Notes under the pieces: generated by a model
The model's database searches: none
Seen by the model: only the letters and a program-made list of their open reading frames with translations
Told to the model about the DNA's origin: nothing
Origin: Moanibacter sp964542645
GTDB taxonomy: Bacteria; Verrucomicrobiota; Verrucomicrobiia; Opitutales; UBA2987
DNA length: 64,000 bases
Assembly: GCA_964542645.1 (NCBI GenBank)
Contig: CAZIUG010000007.1
Coordinates: forward strand, 310,001-374,000
Direction of reading: 5' to 3'
Shown here: positions 1 to 9,309 of the stretch, piece after piece
Numbering within the stretch: position 1 is the first letter of the stretch
Layout of the letters: each line of letters starts with the position of its first letter
Translations under genes and position numbers: made by a program

Positions 1-702
1 GTCTTGAAGACAATCCCATAACCGTAGACCAAATTCGGGCCAGATGAGCCCAGCGTAGCTAGTGAAGGCAGTAGCTCCCAGCATATGGGAGTAAACTTCT
101 ACGGGGAAATTATCTTCAATAGGTAATTGTTCCGCGAAATCACGGATAACATTCTCGTAACTCCACATCATCGGCGAATGCCACTTCAGCGCCCCGATAT
201 TAGCAATTTCCAGCGCCTCCGAGATACATTCGTAAGTGACTTCACTTGATCCGGTCCACCATGTATTATAGACAAGCATTGGAACAGACGAGGCATCGGA
301 GATCGCTTTCAGCATCTCAAGGATGTCATCTTGTGTAGCAGGATCATAATACGGTGCACTGACCTGCAATCCGTCGGCACCAATCTGATCGGCAAAACGT
401 GCGAGCTCAAGAATACGATCCATATTTGTATCCTGCACTCCAACAACAACTGGGACCTGACCAGCCGTCTCATCTACAACAGCCTCCATGACTTTTTTAC
501 GCTCTCCTGTCCGCATGGAAGCAAACTCACCACCGGCACCACCAACCAAAAACACTCCATTCCCTGTACGATAACCGCGCTCGATGAGCCATCGGACAAG
601 CCTCCGAAGAGACTTCAAATCCAAGCTAAAGTCGTCGTGAAACGGCGTGGGCAACGGGAGATAGTTTCCACTGATCTTTTGTTTATAAGCTATCCTATCC
701 AT
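1..702 (-). CDS. DapA/NanA-family class I aldolase (partial, C-terminus beyond window)
   Basis: The reverse strand from the ATG at 702 stays open to the window edge, giving 234 residues of a (beta/alpha)8 aldolase of the dihydrodipicolinate synthase / N-acetylneuraminate lyase family. Visible family features are the phosphate/carboxylate loop GGAGGEF (about residues 54-60, where GTTGE-like sequences are usual), PYY at 117-119, VYN at 144-146 and the Schiff-base lysine in ALKWH (Lys173). These enzymes condense or cleave pyruvate-type 2-oxo acids through a lysine imine. The loop and the VYNTWW segment differ from housekeeping DapA (usually LYNVP), so I infer a catabolic or sugar-acid aldolase rather than lysine biosynthesis. 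The substrate cannot be told. The stop codon lies outside the window. Confidence 0.85.
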   Translation of the reverse strand, partial: MDRIAYKQKISGNYLPLPTPFHDDFSLDLKSLRRLVRWLIERGYRTGNGVFLVGGAGGEFASMRTGERKKVMEAVVDETAGQVPVVVGVQDTNMDRILELARFADQIGADGLQVSAPYYDPATQDDILEMLKAISDASSVPMLVYNTWWTGSSEVTYECISEALEIANIGALKWHSPMMWSYENVIRDFAEQLPIEDNFPVEVYSHMLGATAFTSYAGLIWPEFGLRLWDCLQD

Positions 703-897
703 ACGCTGCTCTAGGCCAGAGTACAAAAGCCTTTAAATTAGAAGCCAAGATATAAATCTCGCAGAAATTCTCTGCTTTAAGATCGAGTACTTTCAAGTGA
801 TGGTACCTATTCTGTAAAAGAGGTCTCGGATTAACTGAGTAGAGCGATAAAACCCGGGAACGCAAGCCAAGTTGGGCAAATGGAGGAGTAAAAGCAT

Positions 898-1035
898 ATG
901 AAAGCAACAACCGAATTACCCTTTGGGCTCTTATGTCTAGTTCTGTGTTTTGCGACTAATTCGTATGGCCAGGGGGGCCAAGTATTTGACCTTCTTATCA
1001 AGAGTGGCCACGTCGTGGATGGCGGGCATTACTAA
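898..1035 (+). pseudogene. Truncated 5' end of a secreted amidohydrolase (D-aminoacylase-like)
   Basis: A strong ribosome binding site (GGAGGAG, 882-888) precedes an ATG at 898. The 45-residue product has a signal peptide (hydrophobic LCLVLCFATNSYG) followed by FDLLIKSGHVVDG, the hallmark first strand of secreted amidohydrolases and D-aminoacylases. The reading frame then stops after GHY, where several hundred residues including all metal ligands should follow. The stop lies 16 bases from the 3' end of the tRNA-fMet gene. What is seen is an intact translation start on an amputated gene. I infer that a deletion or recombination at the tRNA removed the remainder. It could be expressed as a short exported peptide, but that is unlikely to matter. 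Confidence 0.6.
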
Positions 1036-1050
1036 TCCTTCGACTCAGAG

Positions 1051-1127
<77 letters not shown>

Positions 1128-1615
1128 ATAATCAAGGGAAAGAGATAAGGTGACAACGATAGGATTAGGCAAGATTTTTCTGTCATCCTAACAGGAGCTA
1201 TGGGATAGAATCGGTCTCATGCATCGGTTTGCTGTTGAAATTGAGGGTTTAGGAGCAATTTCAGTCGCGAAGGGGAAAACTCACCTTCGAAGGACTTATG
1301 TACAACGTGAACCATGTCGTTTTCCGAGATTGGATTTTCCCCTGATCGATCAAGTCTGCTATTGATTCTCGATACATTATTGCAGTTCGTGCCCACTCCT
1401 CTCCTTGAAATGGGATTAAAAAAGGGACCAGAAGCCGAAGGGGAGCATACTCGACCAAAGCGTAGCGCGAGAAAACACAAATACTTTTTGGTTAGGTCGC
1501 TCAGTAAAACCCGCTGCGCTCCCGGGCCGATAAGGAAGACAATTGTTCTAAGTCACCCCTTCGGCCAGGAAGAGAACTTACTACCCGAAATTCCAATAGG
1601 AATTTGAATTTCAGA
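1128..1615. other. Intergenic gap with no convincing gene
   Basis: This stretch of about 490 bases carries short open frames on both strands (for example 1314-1607 forward and 1217-1480 reverse), but none has a recognisable domain, a good start site or protein-like composition. A perfect 7-bp inverted repeat with a 4-base loop sits at 1588-1605 (AAATTCC / GGAATTT), just past the stop of the next reverse-strand gene. It lacks a T tract in either direction, so I do not call it a terminator. Confidence 0.4.
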
Positions 1616-2416
1616 TCAAAGCTTAAGACGAAGAGTTCTTGCGATAATAACTATAGATTTTGAGCTCTTAATCGAGCTGGGCACGCCGTAGATGATGACG
1701 TTTTGTCCTTCAAGCTCCTGCAGTGGGCTACCGATCAGTAATTTGGAGGTATCCACATACGCGATACGTTCGCCTGAGGAACCGACTAGCTTCCATTGGA
1801 ATGGCTCAATACTTGTTACCTGCTTGAGAGTAAACTGGAGAATTCCGTCAAAATAACGTGGCCGGTCGGTTACAAACAGTCCTTCCGAAGCTGAATCGGA
1901 CTCTGAAGTAAGGTTAGAATTTTGAGGGGAAGATCCTTGCTCGTGGATTTCCGTAGAACCTTCTTCAGGGGAAGAAAAGGGAATCAATGGCACCTTCTTT
2001 AATCGATTGACAGGATATCGGAAGTAAACGGGAACCGCCTTTATAAATTCAATCTCCATCCAATCCCCAACTCGAATCACCCTATTAGGGTCTCCCTCTT
2101 CTATCGTAGAAAGAACTGGGCTATTTGAATTCGGTCTAAGATACACCAAGGCGCCGATGTTAACTTCCAGGTCCTTGGCTACTTCTTCACTCTTGACGAA
2201 TCCTTGAAAGGAACCCTCATATTCAAACCAATTCCATCCTTCGGCAAGTTTAGCCGCATCAAAAACAGACTCAGCTTTTTGGAACTGTTCGTTCGACGAA
2301 TCGAGTTCACGCACAACACGCGATTCAGAATCTGGCTCGAAGTAGAGATAGATTGTCTCGCAATAGGAGACAAACGGAATACAGATGAGGACAGATAAAA
2401 TCGCGAACCTCTTCAT
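1616..2416 (-). CDS. Secreted protein with an SH3-like domain, function unknown
   Basis: The 266-residue product begins with a signal peptide (MKRFAILSVLICIPFVSYC, about residues 1-19; the final Cys lies close to a lipobox position but the match is weak). Residues about 20-150 resemble two bacterial SH3 (SH3b) repeats: a WNWFEYEGSFQGFV strand pattern and LRPNSNSPVLSTIEEGDPN followed by WMEIEF. A Ser/Glu-rich linker (about 160-185) joins a C-terminal beta-rich segment ending in an IIYGVPSSIKSSKSIVIIA strand set. SH3b domains bind peptides or cell wall, so a periplasmic or envelope role is likely. No enzyme motif is visible. It is separated from the upstream pseudouridine synthase gene by 47 bases on the same strand and may be co-transcribed with it. 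Confidence 0.75.
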   Translation of the reverse strand: MKRFAILSVLICIPFVSYCETIYLYFEPDSESRVVRELDSSNEQFQKAESVFDAAKLAEGWNWFEYEGSFQGFVKSEEVAKDLEVNIGALVYLRPNSNSPVLSTIEEGDPNRVIRVGDWMEIEFIKAVPVYFRYPVNRLKKVPLIPFSSPEEGSTEIHEQGSSPQNSNLTSESDSASEGLFVTDRPRYFDGILQFTLKQVTSIEPFQWKLVGSSGERIAYVDTSKLLIGSPLQELEGQNVIIYGVPSSIKSSKSIVIIARTLRLKL

Positions 2417-2463
2417 TTTTAAAGGGATAATAGCTTAAAGAATATAACATTGTCAGGCAAATT

Positions 2464-3252
2464 TCATCCAATACCCCGGCCAGTATATCGGGGTTTCGGT
2501 AAATGAGTGCTCAAGTTGGGGGGGGTGAGGAGTGCTATTTCCTTGTGAGTTAGAGGACGACATTTCCCTTTTCCCAACCCAGTGAGTTTGAGACCCCCGA
2601 ATTGAAATCGATATAGACGATCAACCTTATAGCCAGCTGCCTTCATGAGGCGCCGAATCTCTCTTTTTTTCCCGTGGGACAGGTGGACTTCTACGCTTTT
2701 ACTCGATTGCAGCCCCCTCTTTTCGGAAAGGACCTTATCCAATTTCAAATGTTCGCCTTGATCATGAATTCCCTTGAGGAGGAAGGGTAAAGAAGAATCA
2801 GAAAAAGGTTTATCAAGTAAAACCCGGTACTTTTTTACGACTCTCTGGCTAGGATGAGTGAGACATTGGACCAACGACCCATCGTTCGTCAGTATGACCA
2901 TACCTTCACTGTCTTTATCCAGACGCCCGGCGCAAAACCGAATTTGGTTAGATACACTCTTAGGAAGAAGTGAGAATACGGTGTCTTCATTATAGGGATC
3001 CGACATGCTACAAATATAGCCCTTGGGTTTGTTCACAAGATAGGCGAGTGTCGAATGTTTTGAGCTGGGGATTACCCGGGACCCAATCGTCACACGGTCT
3101 TTTTCTGGATTAACCTTTTGACCAACCGAGGCTACTTCGCCATTGACGCGAAGTTTCCCCTCGCTAATCATCCGCTCCGCATTCCTCCTCGAGCAAACGC
3201 CCTGCACAGAAAGAAACTTTTGTATTCGCATCGATTTTATGGATTCAATCAT
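2464..3252 (-). CDS. Ribosomal pseudouridine synthase, RsuA/RluB/RluE family
   Basis: The 262-residue product has an S4 RNA-binding domain at its N-terminus (MRIQKFLSVQGVCSRRNAER, about 8-55), followed by the RsuA-family catalytic domain with the signature GRLDKDSEGM, whose Asp is the catalytic nucleophile. VVKKYRV and KKREIRRL are further family motifs. It isomerises a specific uridine in 16S or 23S rRNA. The S4 domain and overall length favour an RluB- or RsuA-type enzyme, but the target position cannot be decided from sequence alone. The ATG at 3252 and one at 3231 are both possible starts, and neither has a clear Shine-Dalgarno sequence. It is divergent from fabG with only about 80 bases between. 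Confidence 0.9.
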   Translation of the reverse strand: MIESIKSMRIQKFLSVQGVCSRRNAERMISEGKLRVNGEVASVGQKVNPEKDRVTIGSRVIPSSKHSTLAYLVNKPKGYICSMSDPYNEDTVFSLLPKSVSNQIRFCAGRLDKDSEGMVILTNDGSLVQCLTHPSQRVVKKYRVLLDKPFSDSSLPFLLKGIHDQGEHLKLDKVLSEKRGLQSSKSVEVHLSHGKKREIRRLMKAAGYKVDRLYRFQFGGLKLTGLGKGKCRPLTHKEIALLTPPNLSTHLPKPRYTGRGIG

Positions 3253-3333
3253 TATTCACTTAGGGAGCCAATACTTTATGCTGGGACCAGCTATGATGGT
3301 TGCGGAAAGTGAAGTTCGACTTAAAAGTTTAGG

Positions 3334-4080
3334 ATGCCGTTAACTTACAATAACCGCAAGGCCTTGGTTACAGGAGCCGGAAGGGGAATCGGGAAGGCCA
3401 TCGCAAAATTGTTGGCCTCTGAAGGTGTAGCAGTGGCTTGTGTAAGCAAGACGGAAAACAGATGCCAATCGGCCGCGAATGAGATTCTAGCTTCGGGCGG
3501 GGAGGCAAGGGCTTACGCTGTTGACGTATCCGACGAGAAAGCGGTTTCTAGCGCCGCAAAGCAGATTCTGGAAGATTTTGGTTGTGTAGATATCCTCATC
3601 AACAATGCTGGTATGGCCAAAGATGGGTTGATCCTACGTATGTCGGCCGAAAGCTGGCGGGAGGTAATGGACACTAATCTAACCAGTTGTTTCTATTGGA
3701 CAAGAAAACTGGCATATCCCATGGCAAGAAAACGCTGGGGTCGCATTGTCAACGTATCATCGGTAGTCGGTTTAACCGGAAACGCCGGCCAGTGTAATTA
3801 TTCATCTTCTAAGGCCGGGATGCTCGGCTTAACCAAATCCCTCGCTCGTGAACTTGCTTCCCGGTCAATTACAGTAAATGCAGTTGCCCCTGGATTTGTT
3901 GAAACTGACATGACGTCAAAGCTTGACGACCGGACCACCGATCACATTCTCAAGAACATCCCATTACGCCGTTTGGGTAGCCCCGACGATATCGCACAAG
4001 TTGTAGGGTTTTTATGCTCAGAACAAGCCAGCTATATTACTGGGCAAGTTTTTACCGTTGACGGCGGCATGGTGATGTGA
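3334..4080 (+). CDS. fabG: 3-oxoacyl-[acyl-carrier-protein] reductase
   Basis: This 248-residue short-chain dehydrogenase carries out the NADPH-dependent reduction of beta-ketoacyl-ACP in fatty-acid elongation. The nucleotide-binding motif TGAGRGIG is at residues 13-20. NNAG marks the active-site Asn region, and the Ser-Tyr-Lys triad lies in NVSSVVGLTGNAGQ...NYSSSKAG, with GNxGQxNYxxxKAG being typical of FabG rather than of other SDRs. The protein ends in ITGQVFTVDGGMVM, again classical. The next gene is acpP after 40 bases and then fabF, so this is a partial fab operon; fabD, fabH and plsX are not in the window. The start has no obvious ribosome binding site. Confidence 0.96.
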   Translation: MPLTYNNRKALVTGAGRGIGKAIAKLLASEGVAVACVSKTENRCQSAANEILASGGEARAYAVDVSDEKAVSSAAKQILEDFGCVDILINNAGMAKDGLILRMSAESWREVMDTNLTSCFYWTRKLAYPMARKRWGRIVNVSSVVGLTGNAGQCNYSSSKAGMLGLTKSLARELASRSITVNAVAPGFVETDMTSKLDDRTTDHILKNIPLRRLGSPDDIAQVVGFLCSEQASYITGQVFTVDGGMVM

Positions 4081-4120
4081 TGCGACATAGGTAACTGAAT
4101 AAACGTCTAGATAGGGAGAA

Positions 4121-4378
4121 ATGGCAGAAAAATCGATTGAGCAGCGCGTCACAGAGATTATCGTTAATCAGCTGAACGTAAATGACGAACAGGTTACTCC
4201 GGAAGCTTCTTTTCTCGATGACTTGGGAGCAGATTCGCTTGATACGGTAGAACTCATCATGGCCTTCGAAGAGGAGTTCAAAAGCGAAATTGAAGGAGAG
4301 ATTCCGGAGTCAGAGGCAGAGAACCTCCAAACGGTTGGGGACGTGGTGAAGTATCTCAAGGAGAAATCAGGAAGTTGA
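4121..4378 (+). CDS. acpP: Acyl carrier protein
   Basis: This is an 85-residue acidic four-helix protein with the phosphopantetheine attachment motif GADSLD (Ser39), followed by TVELIMAFEEEF, the conserved recognition helix. It shuttles acyl chains between fatty-acid synthase enzymes. It sits between fabG and fabF, the usual arrangement. An AGGGAG ribosome binding site lies at 4113-4118, unusually close to the ATG. The length is slightly above the common 77-80 because of a short N- and C-terminal extension. Confidence 0.97.
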   Translation: MAEKSIEQRVTEIIVNQLNVNDEQVTPEASFLDDLGADSLDTVELIMAFEEEFKSEIEGEIPESEAENLQTVGDVVKYLKEKSGS

Positions 4379-4416
4379 CTACAACCCGTTGGTAACTTTC
4401 TATTCCCCGACCTTTG

Positions 4417-5670
4417 ATGGGTAGCGCCAGACCAAATCACAAGGTCGTGATCACCGGGTTAGGTGTTCTGACTTCACTTGGTCACGATGTCGAAACGTTC
4501 TGGGCTAATCTTATCAAAGGGGAATGCGGGATTGAACGTATTTCCCGGTTTGATGTTACGGATTATCCGTGTCAGGTAGGCGCGGAAGTGAGGGATTTTG
4601 ATCCTACATCAGTGATGGATGCCAAGGATGTTAGGCGTAACGATCGATTCACGCACTTTGCGATGGCGGCAACAAAAAGCGCACTGAGTAATGGCTCCAT
4701 TGATGTTAGCAAACTCGATTCTTTTCGTATTGGTGTTCTCTTAGGGTCCGGCATTGGAGGTATGGAAACAATTGAGAATCAGTCCGCACGTCTCCGCCAC
4801 ATGGGTCCCAGGAAAGTATCGCCCTTCACAATCCCTTCCCTCATAGCTAACATGGCATCCGGAGTGGTTGCAATTGAGATTGGAGCCCGCGGTGCGAATT
4901 TCGGTATCGTTAGCGCTTGCGCAACTGCGTCTCATTCCATTGGGGAATCCCTTAGGATGATCCAGACAGGAGACGCAGATATCATGGTTGCGGGTGGAAG
5001 CGAAGCAGCCATCACTCCACTTAGCTACGCGGGCTTCTGTAATATGAAGGCGATGACGGCGAGTCGTAATAACGACCCACATCGCGCGAGTAGGCCATTC
5101 GATAAGACCCGGGATGGCTTCGTAATGGGAGAAGGAGCCGGTGTCGTAATTCTTGAATCCCTAGAACACGCAGAAAAGAGAGGAGCAAGGATATTCTGTG
5201 AAGTGGCGGGTTATTCGGCCACTTGCGATGCTTTTCACATAACAGCACCAGACCCCACCGGACAGGGACTCTCCCGATCCATTACAAACGCTCTGGATAA
5301 CGCAAATGTTCAGCCCGAAGCAATCCAGTATATCAATGCGCACGGCACATCCACTACTTACAACGACAGAACCGAGACCAACGCGGTCAAGGAAGTCTTT
5401 GGAGACCATGCCAGAAATATCTTAATGAGTTCGACGAAATCGATGACCGGTCATCTCCTTGGCGCAGCGGGGGGGATTGAAGCAGCAAGCTGCGCCATGG
5501 TTATTGAGAAGGGTGAAGTCCCTCCTACAATCAACTATGAAGTGCCCGATCCGGAGTGCGATTTAAACTACGTCCCCAATAAAAAAATTCGCTCCAAGGT
5601 CGATGTCGCCATGAGTATCAATCTGGGATTCGGCGGACACAACGCCACCCTCGTATTTAAGAGGGTGTAA
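4417..5670 (+). CDS. fabF: 3-oxoacyl-[acyl-carrier-protein] synthase II
   Basis: This condensing enzyme of about 417 residues elongates acyl-ACP with malonyl-ACP. The Cys-His-His triad is visible: the nucleophile in VSACATASHSIGE (about residue 168), the first His in NAHGTSTTYNDRTE and the second in STKSMTGHLLGAAGG. The C-terminal NLGFGGHNATLVF is also typical. The ATG at 4417 is preferred over the TTG three bases upstream. It follows acpP after 38 bases and converges on lpdA, 28 bases downstream. It is the last gene of the fab cluster in this window. Confidence 0.96.
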   Translation: MGSARPNHKVVITGLGVLTSLGHDVETFWANLIKGECGIERISRFDVTDYPCQVGAEVRDFDPTSVMDAKDVRRNDRFTHFAMAATKSALSNGSIDVSKLDSFRIGVLLGSGIGGMETIENQSARLRHMGPRKVSPFTIPSLIANMASGVVAIEIGARGANFGIVSACATASHSIGESLRMIQTGDADIMVAGGSEAAITPLSYAGFCNMKAMTASRNNDPHRASRPFDKTRDGFVMGEGAGVVILESLEHAEKRGARIFCEVAGYSATCDAFHITAPDPTGQGLSRSITNALDNANVQPEAIQYINAHGTSTTYNDRTETNAVKEVFGDHARNILMSSTKSMTGHLLGAAGGIEAASCAMVIEKGEVPPTINYEVPDPECDLNYVPNKKIRSKVDVAMSINLGFGGHNATLVFKRV

Positions 5671-5698
5671 AGACATAGATGTCATTTAGGTTTACAGG

Positions 5699-7102
5699 TT
5701 AAAGAGAATGTAGACTTGAATTCGAAACTGCCAAACTAGCTTCTTTAAGCGACTCAGAGAGTGTTGGGTGAGCGTGGATAGTGCGAGCAATATCCTCCGC
5801 ACTGCCGCCGTACTCAATATGAGCAACCGCTGAAGCGATTAGCTCCGAAGCATTTTGGGCCATGATATGAACACCCAGAATACGATTGCTCTCAGTATCC
5901 GCGATCACTTTTACGAGACCATCGGTGACACCTGAAGCAATCGCTCGCCCATTTGCTGCCATAGGAAACCTTCCTGTCGTTACATTGATACCGTCCTTTT
6001 TTGCGGAAGCCTCGGTCGATCCTACACATGCAATCTCGGGATTTGTGTAAATGACGTTGGGTATGGCGTCATAGTTCACGGCTCCATGATGCCCTGCAAT
6101 TGTTTCGGCAACTGCAACTCCTTCTTCCTCGGCTTTATGAGCGAGCATTGGGCCTTCCACAGCATCCCCAATTGCATAAATACCTGTAACATTGGATTGG
6201 AGACTTGCATCAGTGACAACGAACCCTCGATGGTTGGTTGCGATTCCTACTTTCCCTAGCCCCAATCCGTCAGTACAAGGGGATCGCCCTACCGCAATAA
6301 GCACTTTCTCAGTCGCGATCTCAAAACGCTCTTCCCCCCTTTCGACGTAGACGTTAATTTGTTCTTCACCTTCTTCCAATCCAGATACTTTGGCGGAGGT
6401 TTCTATTCGAAATCCCTGTTTTCTGAATATGCGTTCGGCCAATGTGCTAATCTCCTCGTCGAACGTTGGAGCTATCCGGGGTAGAAATTCAACAACTGTA
6501 ACCTTAGTGCCCAATCTAGCCCATACAGATCCGAGCTCGAGTCCAATCGCCCCACCTCCGACAACGACCAAGTCGTCCGGAACACGATCAAAAGCAATTG
6601 CGTGATCGCTGGAGACGATTCGATTACCGTCGATACTAATTCCGGATAGCTCTGACACTTTGGACCCTGTAGCGATCACGATATTGGATGCATAGATTAT
6701 CTGCGATTCGTCAGGTCCCTGTACTCTAACTGACCCAGGTTCAATAATCTCCCCTACCCCATGGAAGATCTGAATATCCCGTTTGCCCACCAGCATCTCT
6801 ACTCCTTTCCGAAGTTTTGAAACAACCTGATCCTTTCTCCTCATTAGGCTATTTATATCGATGGATACGTCTCCCGTTTTAATTCCATGAGAGGGGCTCT
6901 GATGAGCGGTGAAGTGATACATCTCAGTAGAATGGAGTAGCGCTTTGCTTGGTATGCATCCCACATTGAGACAAGTGCCCCCAAGAAAAGGATCCTTTTC
7001 AATGATCGCTGTTTTGAGTCCAAGTTGAGCAGCCCGGATAGCACAGACATAGCCGCCCGGTCCGGCGCCGATGACGATTAAATTGAAGTTGTTCTCTGCC
7101 AT
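5699..7102 (-). CDS. lpdA: Dihydrolipoyl dehydrogenase (E3)
   Basis: This 467-residue flavoprotein disulfide reductase reoxidises the lipoyl groups of 2-oxoacid dehydrogenase complexes and the glycine cleavage system using NAD+. The FAD-binding GAGPGG is at 12-17 and the redox-active disulfide motif GGTCLNVGCIPS carries Cys44 and Cys49. The NAD domain has VVVGGGAIGLELGSVW, the second FAD motif is YAIGDAVEGPMLAHKA, and the C-terminal active-site His-Glu pair lies in HAHPTLSE. No E1 or E2 gene is adjacent, so the gene stands alone and may serve several complexes. Confidence 0.96.
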   Translation of the reverse strand: MAENNFNLIVIGAGPGGYVCAIRAAQLGLKTAIIEKDPFLGGTCLNVGCIPSKALLHSTEMYHFTAHQSPSHGIKTGDVSIDINSLMRRKDQVVSKLRKGVEMLVGKRDIQIFHGVGEIIEPGSVRVQGPDESQIIYASNIVIATGSKVSELSGISIDGNRIVSSDHAIAFDRVPDDLVVVGGGAIGLELGSVWARLGTKVTVVEFLPRIAPTFDEEISTLAERIFRKQGFRIETSAKVSGLEEGEEQINVYVERGEERFEIATEKVLIAVGRSPCTDGLGLGKVGIATNHRGFVVTDASLQSNVTGIYAIGDAVEGPMLAHKAEEEGVAVAETIAGHHGAVNYDAIPNVIYTNPEIACVGSTEASAKKDGINVTTGRFPMAANGRAIASGVTDGLVKVIADTESNRILGVHIMAQNASELIASAVAHIEYGGSAEDIARTIHAHPTLSESLKEASLAVSNSSLHSL

Positions 7103-7258
7103 GATCAGATTTTAAATGATAGAAGACTGGGATTTTGAATTGATTCTAAAAGAGACCTTGATATCGAACAAATTCGAAAACGCAGTATGGGGGGTGCTCT
7201 CCGTTGACTTGGAATGCGGCATCGATTGTTACAGAATCAAATAAATTGGAAAAGCCAA

Positions 7259-7477
7259 ATGAATCTCACTGATATCGCGGACTGCCTAAAGATCCTCAAT
7301 AACACTTTGGACAATAATCAGGTTTTGGAAAACATTAAGAAGTTGGATCACATTCTAAACACGCACAGGCTCGATCTTGAACCACGGTTGGTGCATTTTC
7401 TTGAGCGTCGCAGCTATCAAAAAGCTCTTCGTTTTATCGAGGAAGAAGCTGATCCCCCAAAGGGGAAGAGAAGGTAA
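7259..7477 (+). CDS. Small helical protein, unknown function
   Basis: The frame is open from an ATG at 7214, but the protein-like part starts at the ATG at 7259 (MNLTDIADCLKILNNTL), preceded by GGAAAA. It gives 72 residues, almost wholly alpha-helical by composition, with two amphipathic helices and a charged tail (EEEADPPKGKRR). No signal peptide, membrane segment or known motif is visible. It lies between lpdA (divergent) and the 586-residue gene (convergent). The regular hydrophobic spacing argues that it is translated; the function is unknown. Confidence 0.5.
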   Translation: MNLTDIADCLKILNNTLDNNQVLENIKKLDHILNTHRLDLEPRLVHFLERRSYQKALRFIEEEADPPKGKRR

Positions 7478-7542
7478 GCTGAATGGATTAGTCAGCTCAG
7501 AATAGGCTAATGAAATATCCCAACAAAATGTTGATCCAATCA

Positions 7543-9303
7543 CTATTCGTCGGCGAAGGCTATATCGGGTTGGAAAGAGATGGAAAGGCGGTATTGCTGA
7601 CCCGGCCGCATAATTAGAGGGTAATCTCGCTTAAGAATTTGCAGATAATGGATATTACCGTAGCAAGTTTTGTAGCGGGGTTCGTTCGTAACCACCTCCG
7701 TCTCGGCCCAAGAAGCCTGAAAATCGTCCTTAAGGACAATACATCTAAGACCTTCGGACCCTAAAGTATAAGAGGTGGAAAGGCGGTAAACCGAGTGAGG
7801 TGCAGCAATAGCCAAGACATAACGCATCTTATCCATCTGCACCTGATTCTTTACGGAAAAGATGAATTCGCTCGTAACTTTATTCTCAGAAAAAGTCCAA
7901 GAAACTTTTGAGGAACCCAGACCTGGAACGAGCTTTTCGTCTTTGGTGATCAGTTCGGGTTGCTCGAAACGAAAATAGAATGATTTTCTTAAGCCCAAAC
8001 CAGTGACACATCGCTTTCCGTAATAGGAAGGAATAATGATCTGATCGCCAAAAGTAAGCTCCGGAATCATTATCGGCATGTAGTGATCTGTTGGCCAATC
8101 AAAAATTCCAGGACAATGCGGAAAGGAAAGGGAGTCGGAGGTTTCCTCGGAACCTGCACCCACTAGGGGAACCTGAATTTGCAAACCGCTTATGGTATCC
8201 TGATAGATAAACACGCCCTGTTCCTTTCGATTGGACTTATCGAAGATCACAAACCGCCCTCTGGTCCGTTCGGTCACAGCTTCAGGAATCATCTCTCCGC
8301 CAATGGCCCGCGCAAGACGTGCCCACTGGCAAAAACACCGTGCCCCATCGAAATTTGCTAATCTAGTAGTATTCTCCGCGTCCGTGCCCCGTTCTTCGTC
8401 GCGAATGACAAGAAACCCTTGTTCTTGGTCGAGGTAGGTCATGAAGAAAAACTGAAAGAGCCGACGCAAAATATCGAAATAGAGGTGTTTTTTTTCCTCA
8501 GATATCCATCCATCGCGCATTCCCTGAAGGATAATACTTATGCAATGCATCTGGCCGTAGGCCCCAATTCCTTTTCCGTAAATCCAGCCCAACCCATCCT
8601 GACGGACTATGTCCGGCATGATACGGATGTATTTCTCGGCAAAGGTTCTTAGGCTAGGAAGTTTTCGTTCGCGAAGGCTTATGTTAGCGTGAAGCTGTAG
8701 GACTTGACGGATAAAGACAAAGCTTAGGATGCCTTGAAGATCAAAAGTTCCACCAATTCCTTTTTCGGGTACATTGTCACAATAGTTCGCAGAACTATTG
8801 TGATTTATTCCCTCAATGAAACGATCAATCAAGTTGCTCGTCTCATCTTTCTTAGATAGACCCATATTGAATCGGGCGGCTGCTTTCGCTACATTGAAGG
8901 CCTGTAGGGAACCTGAATAGTTGGTTCGGCAAAGTAACCTGTCGGCAAGCTGATCTCGGGTCGGGTCAAGAAGGCGTTCCCATATGGGATTTCTATCTTT
9001 GGATGCCCCGAAAGACAGCAGCCCAAGCGCAGCGAAAGCCAATCCATTTTCATTTGATTGTTCAGTAAAGGCCTGAGCTGTGACGCAACGAGCAGAAAGG
9101 TCGATAAGATCGTGCTCTCCAAGTTGGGCCTCATTTGTGAGGCGATAAAATTCCCCCATGGCGAGAACCGCATGACCAGGTTCCTCAAGTCGTGCAGCTT
9201 CGTTACCAAATGGCGAAATTGAGCCATCCTCGTTAATTGAGTCCAAACTGTGGCCCAGGGTGGAACGGGCCATATCTAGGCATTGGTCAGCAAAATTCAG
9301 CAT
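7543..9303 (-). CDS. Large conserved-looking protein downstream of rho, function unknown
   Basis: This 586-residue protein has no signal peptide or membrane span. The N-terminal 330 residues are helical with repeated aromatic-rich segments (YGKGIGAYGQMHC, FFMTYLDQEQGFLVIRDEERG), as in alpha/alpha-toroid folds of polysaccharide-processing enzymes. The C-terminal 200 residues are beta-rich (SYYGKRCVTGLGLRKSFYF, VSWTFSENKVTSEFIFSV), as in the beta-sandwich that often follows such toroids. That architecture is my inference from composition and I do not recognise the family. The start lies 6 bases after the rho stop, so the two genes are almost certainly co-transcribed and possibly translationally coupled. 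A regulatory or RNA-related job cannot be excluded. Confidence 0.75.
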   Translation of the reverse strand: MLNFADQCLDMARSTLGHSLDSINEDGSISPFGNEAARLEEPGHAVLAMGEFYRLTNEAQLGEHDLIDLSARCVTAQAFTEQSNENGLAFAALGLLSFGASKDRNPIWERLLDPTRDQLADRLLCRTNYSGSLQAFNVAKAAARFNMGLSKKDETSNLIDRFIEGINHNSSANYCDNVPEKGIGGTFDLQGILSFVFIRQVLQLHANISLRERKLPSLRTFAEKYIRIMPDIVRQDGLGWIYGKGIGAYGQMHCISIILQGMRDGWISEEKKHLYFDILRRLFQFFFMTYLDQEQGFLVIRDEERGTDAENTTRLANFDGARCFCQWARLARAIGGEMIPEAVTERTRGRFVIFDKSNRKEQGVFIYQDTISGLQIQVPLVGAGSEETSDSLSFPHCPGIFDWPTDHYMPIMIPELTFGDQIIIPSYYGKRCVTGLGLRKSFYFRFEQPELITKDEKLVPGLGSSKVSWTFSENKVTSEFIFSVKNQVQMDKMRYVLAIAAPHSVYRLSTSYTLGSEGLRCIVLKDDFQASWAETEVVTNEPRYKTCYGNIHYLQILKRDYPLIMRPGQQYRLSISFQPDIAFADE

Positions 9304-9309
9304 TTCGGT

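Noticed and set aside
1217..1480. Reverse-strand open frame of 87 codons, with an overlapping one in another frame
   Set aside because: No domain, no start site, odd composition in both frames; treated as non-coding.
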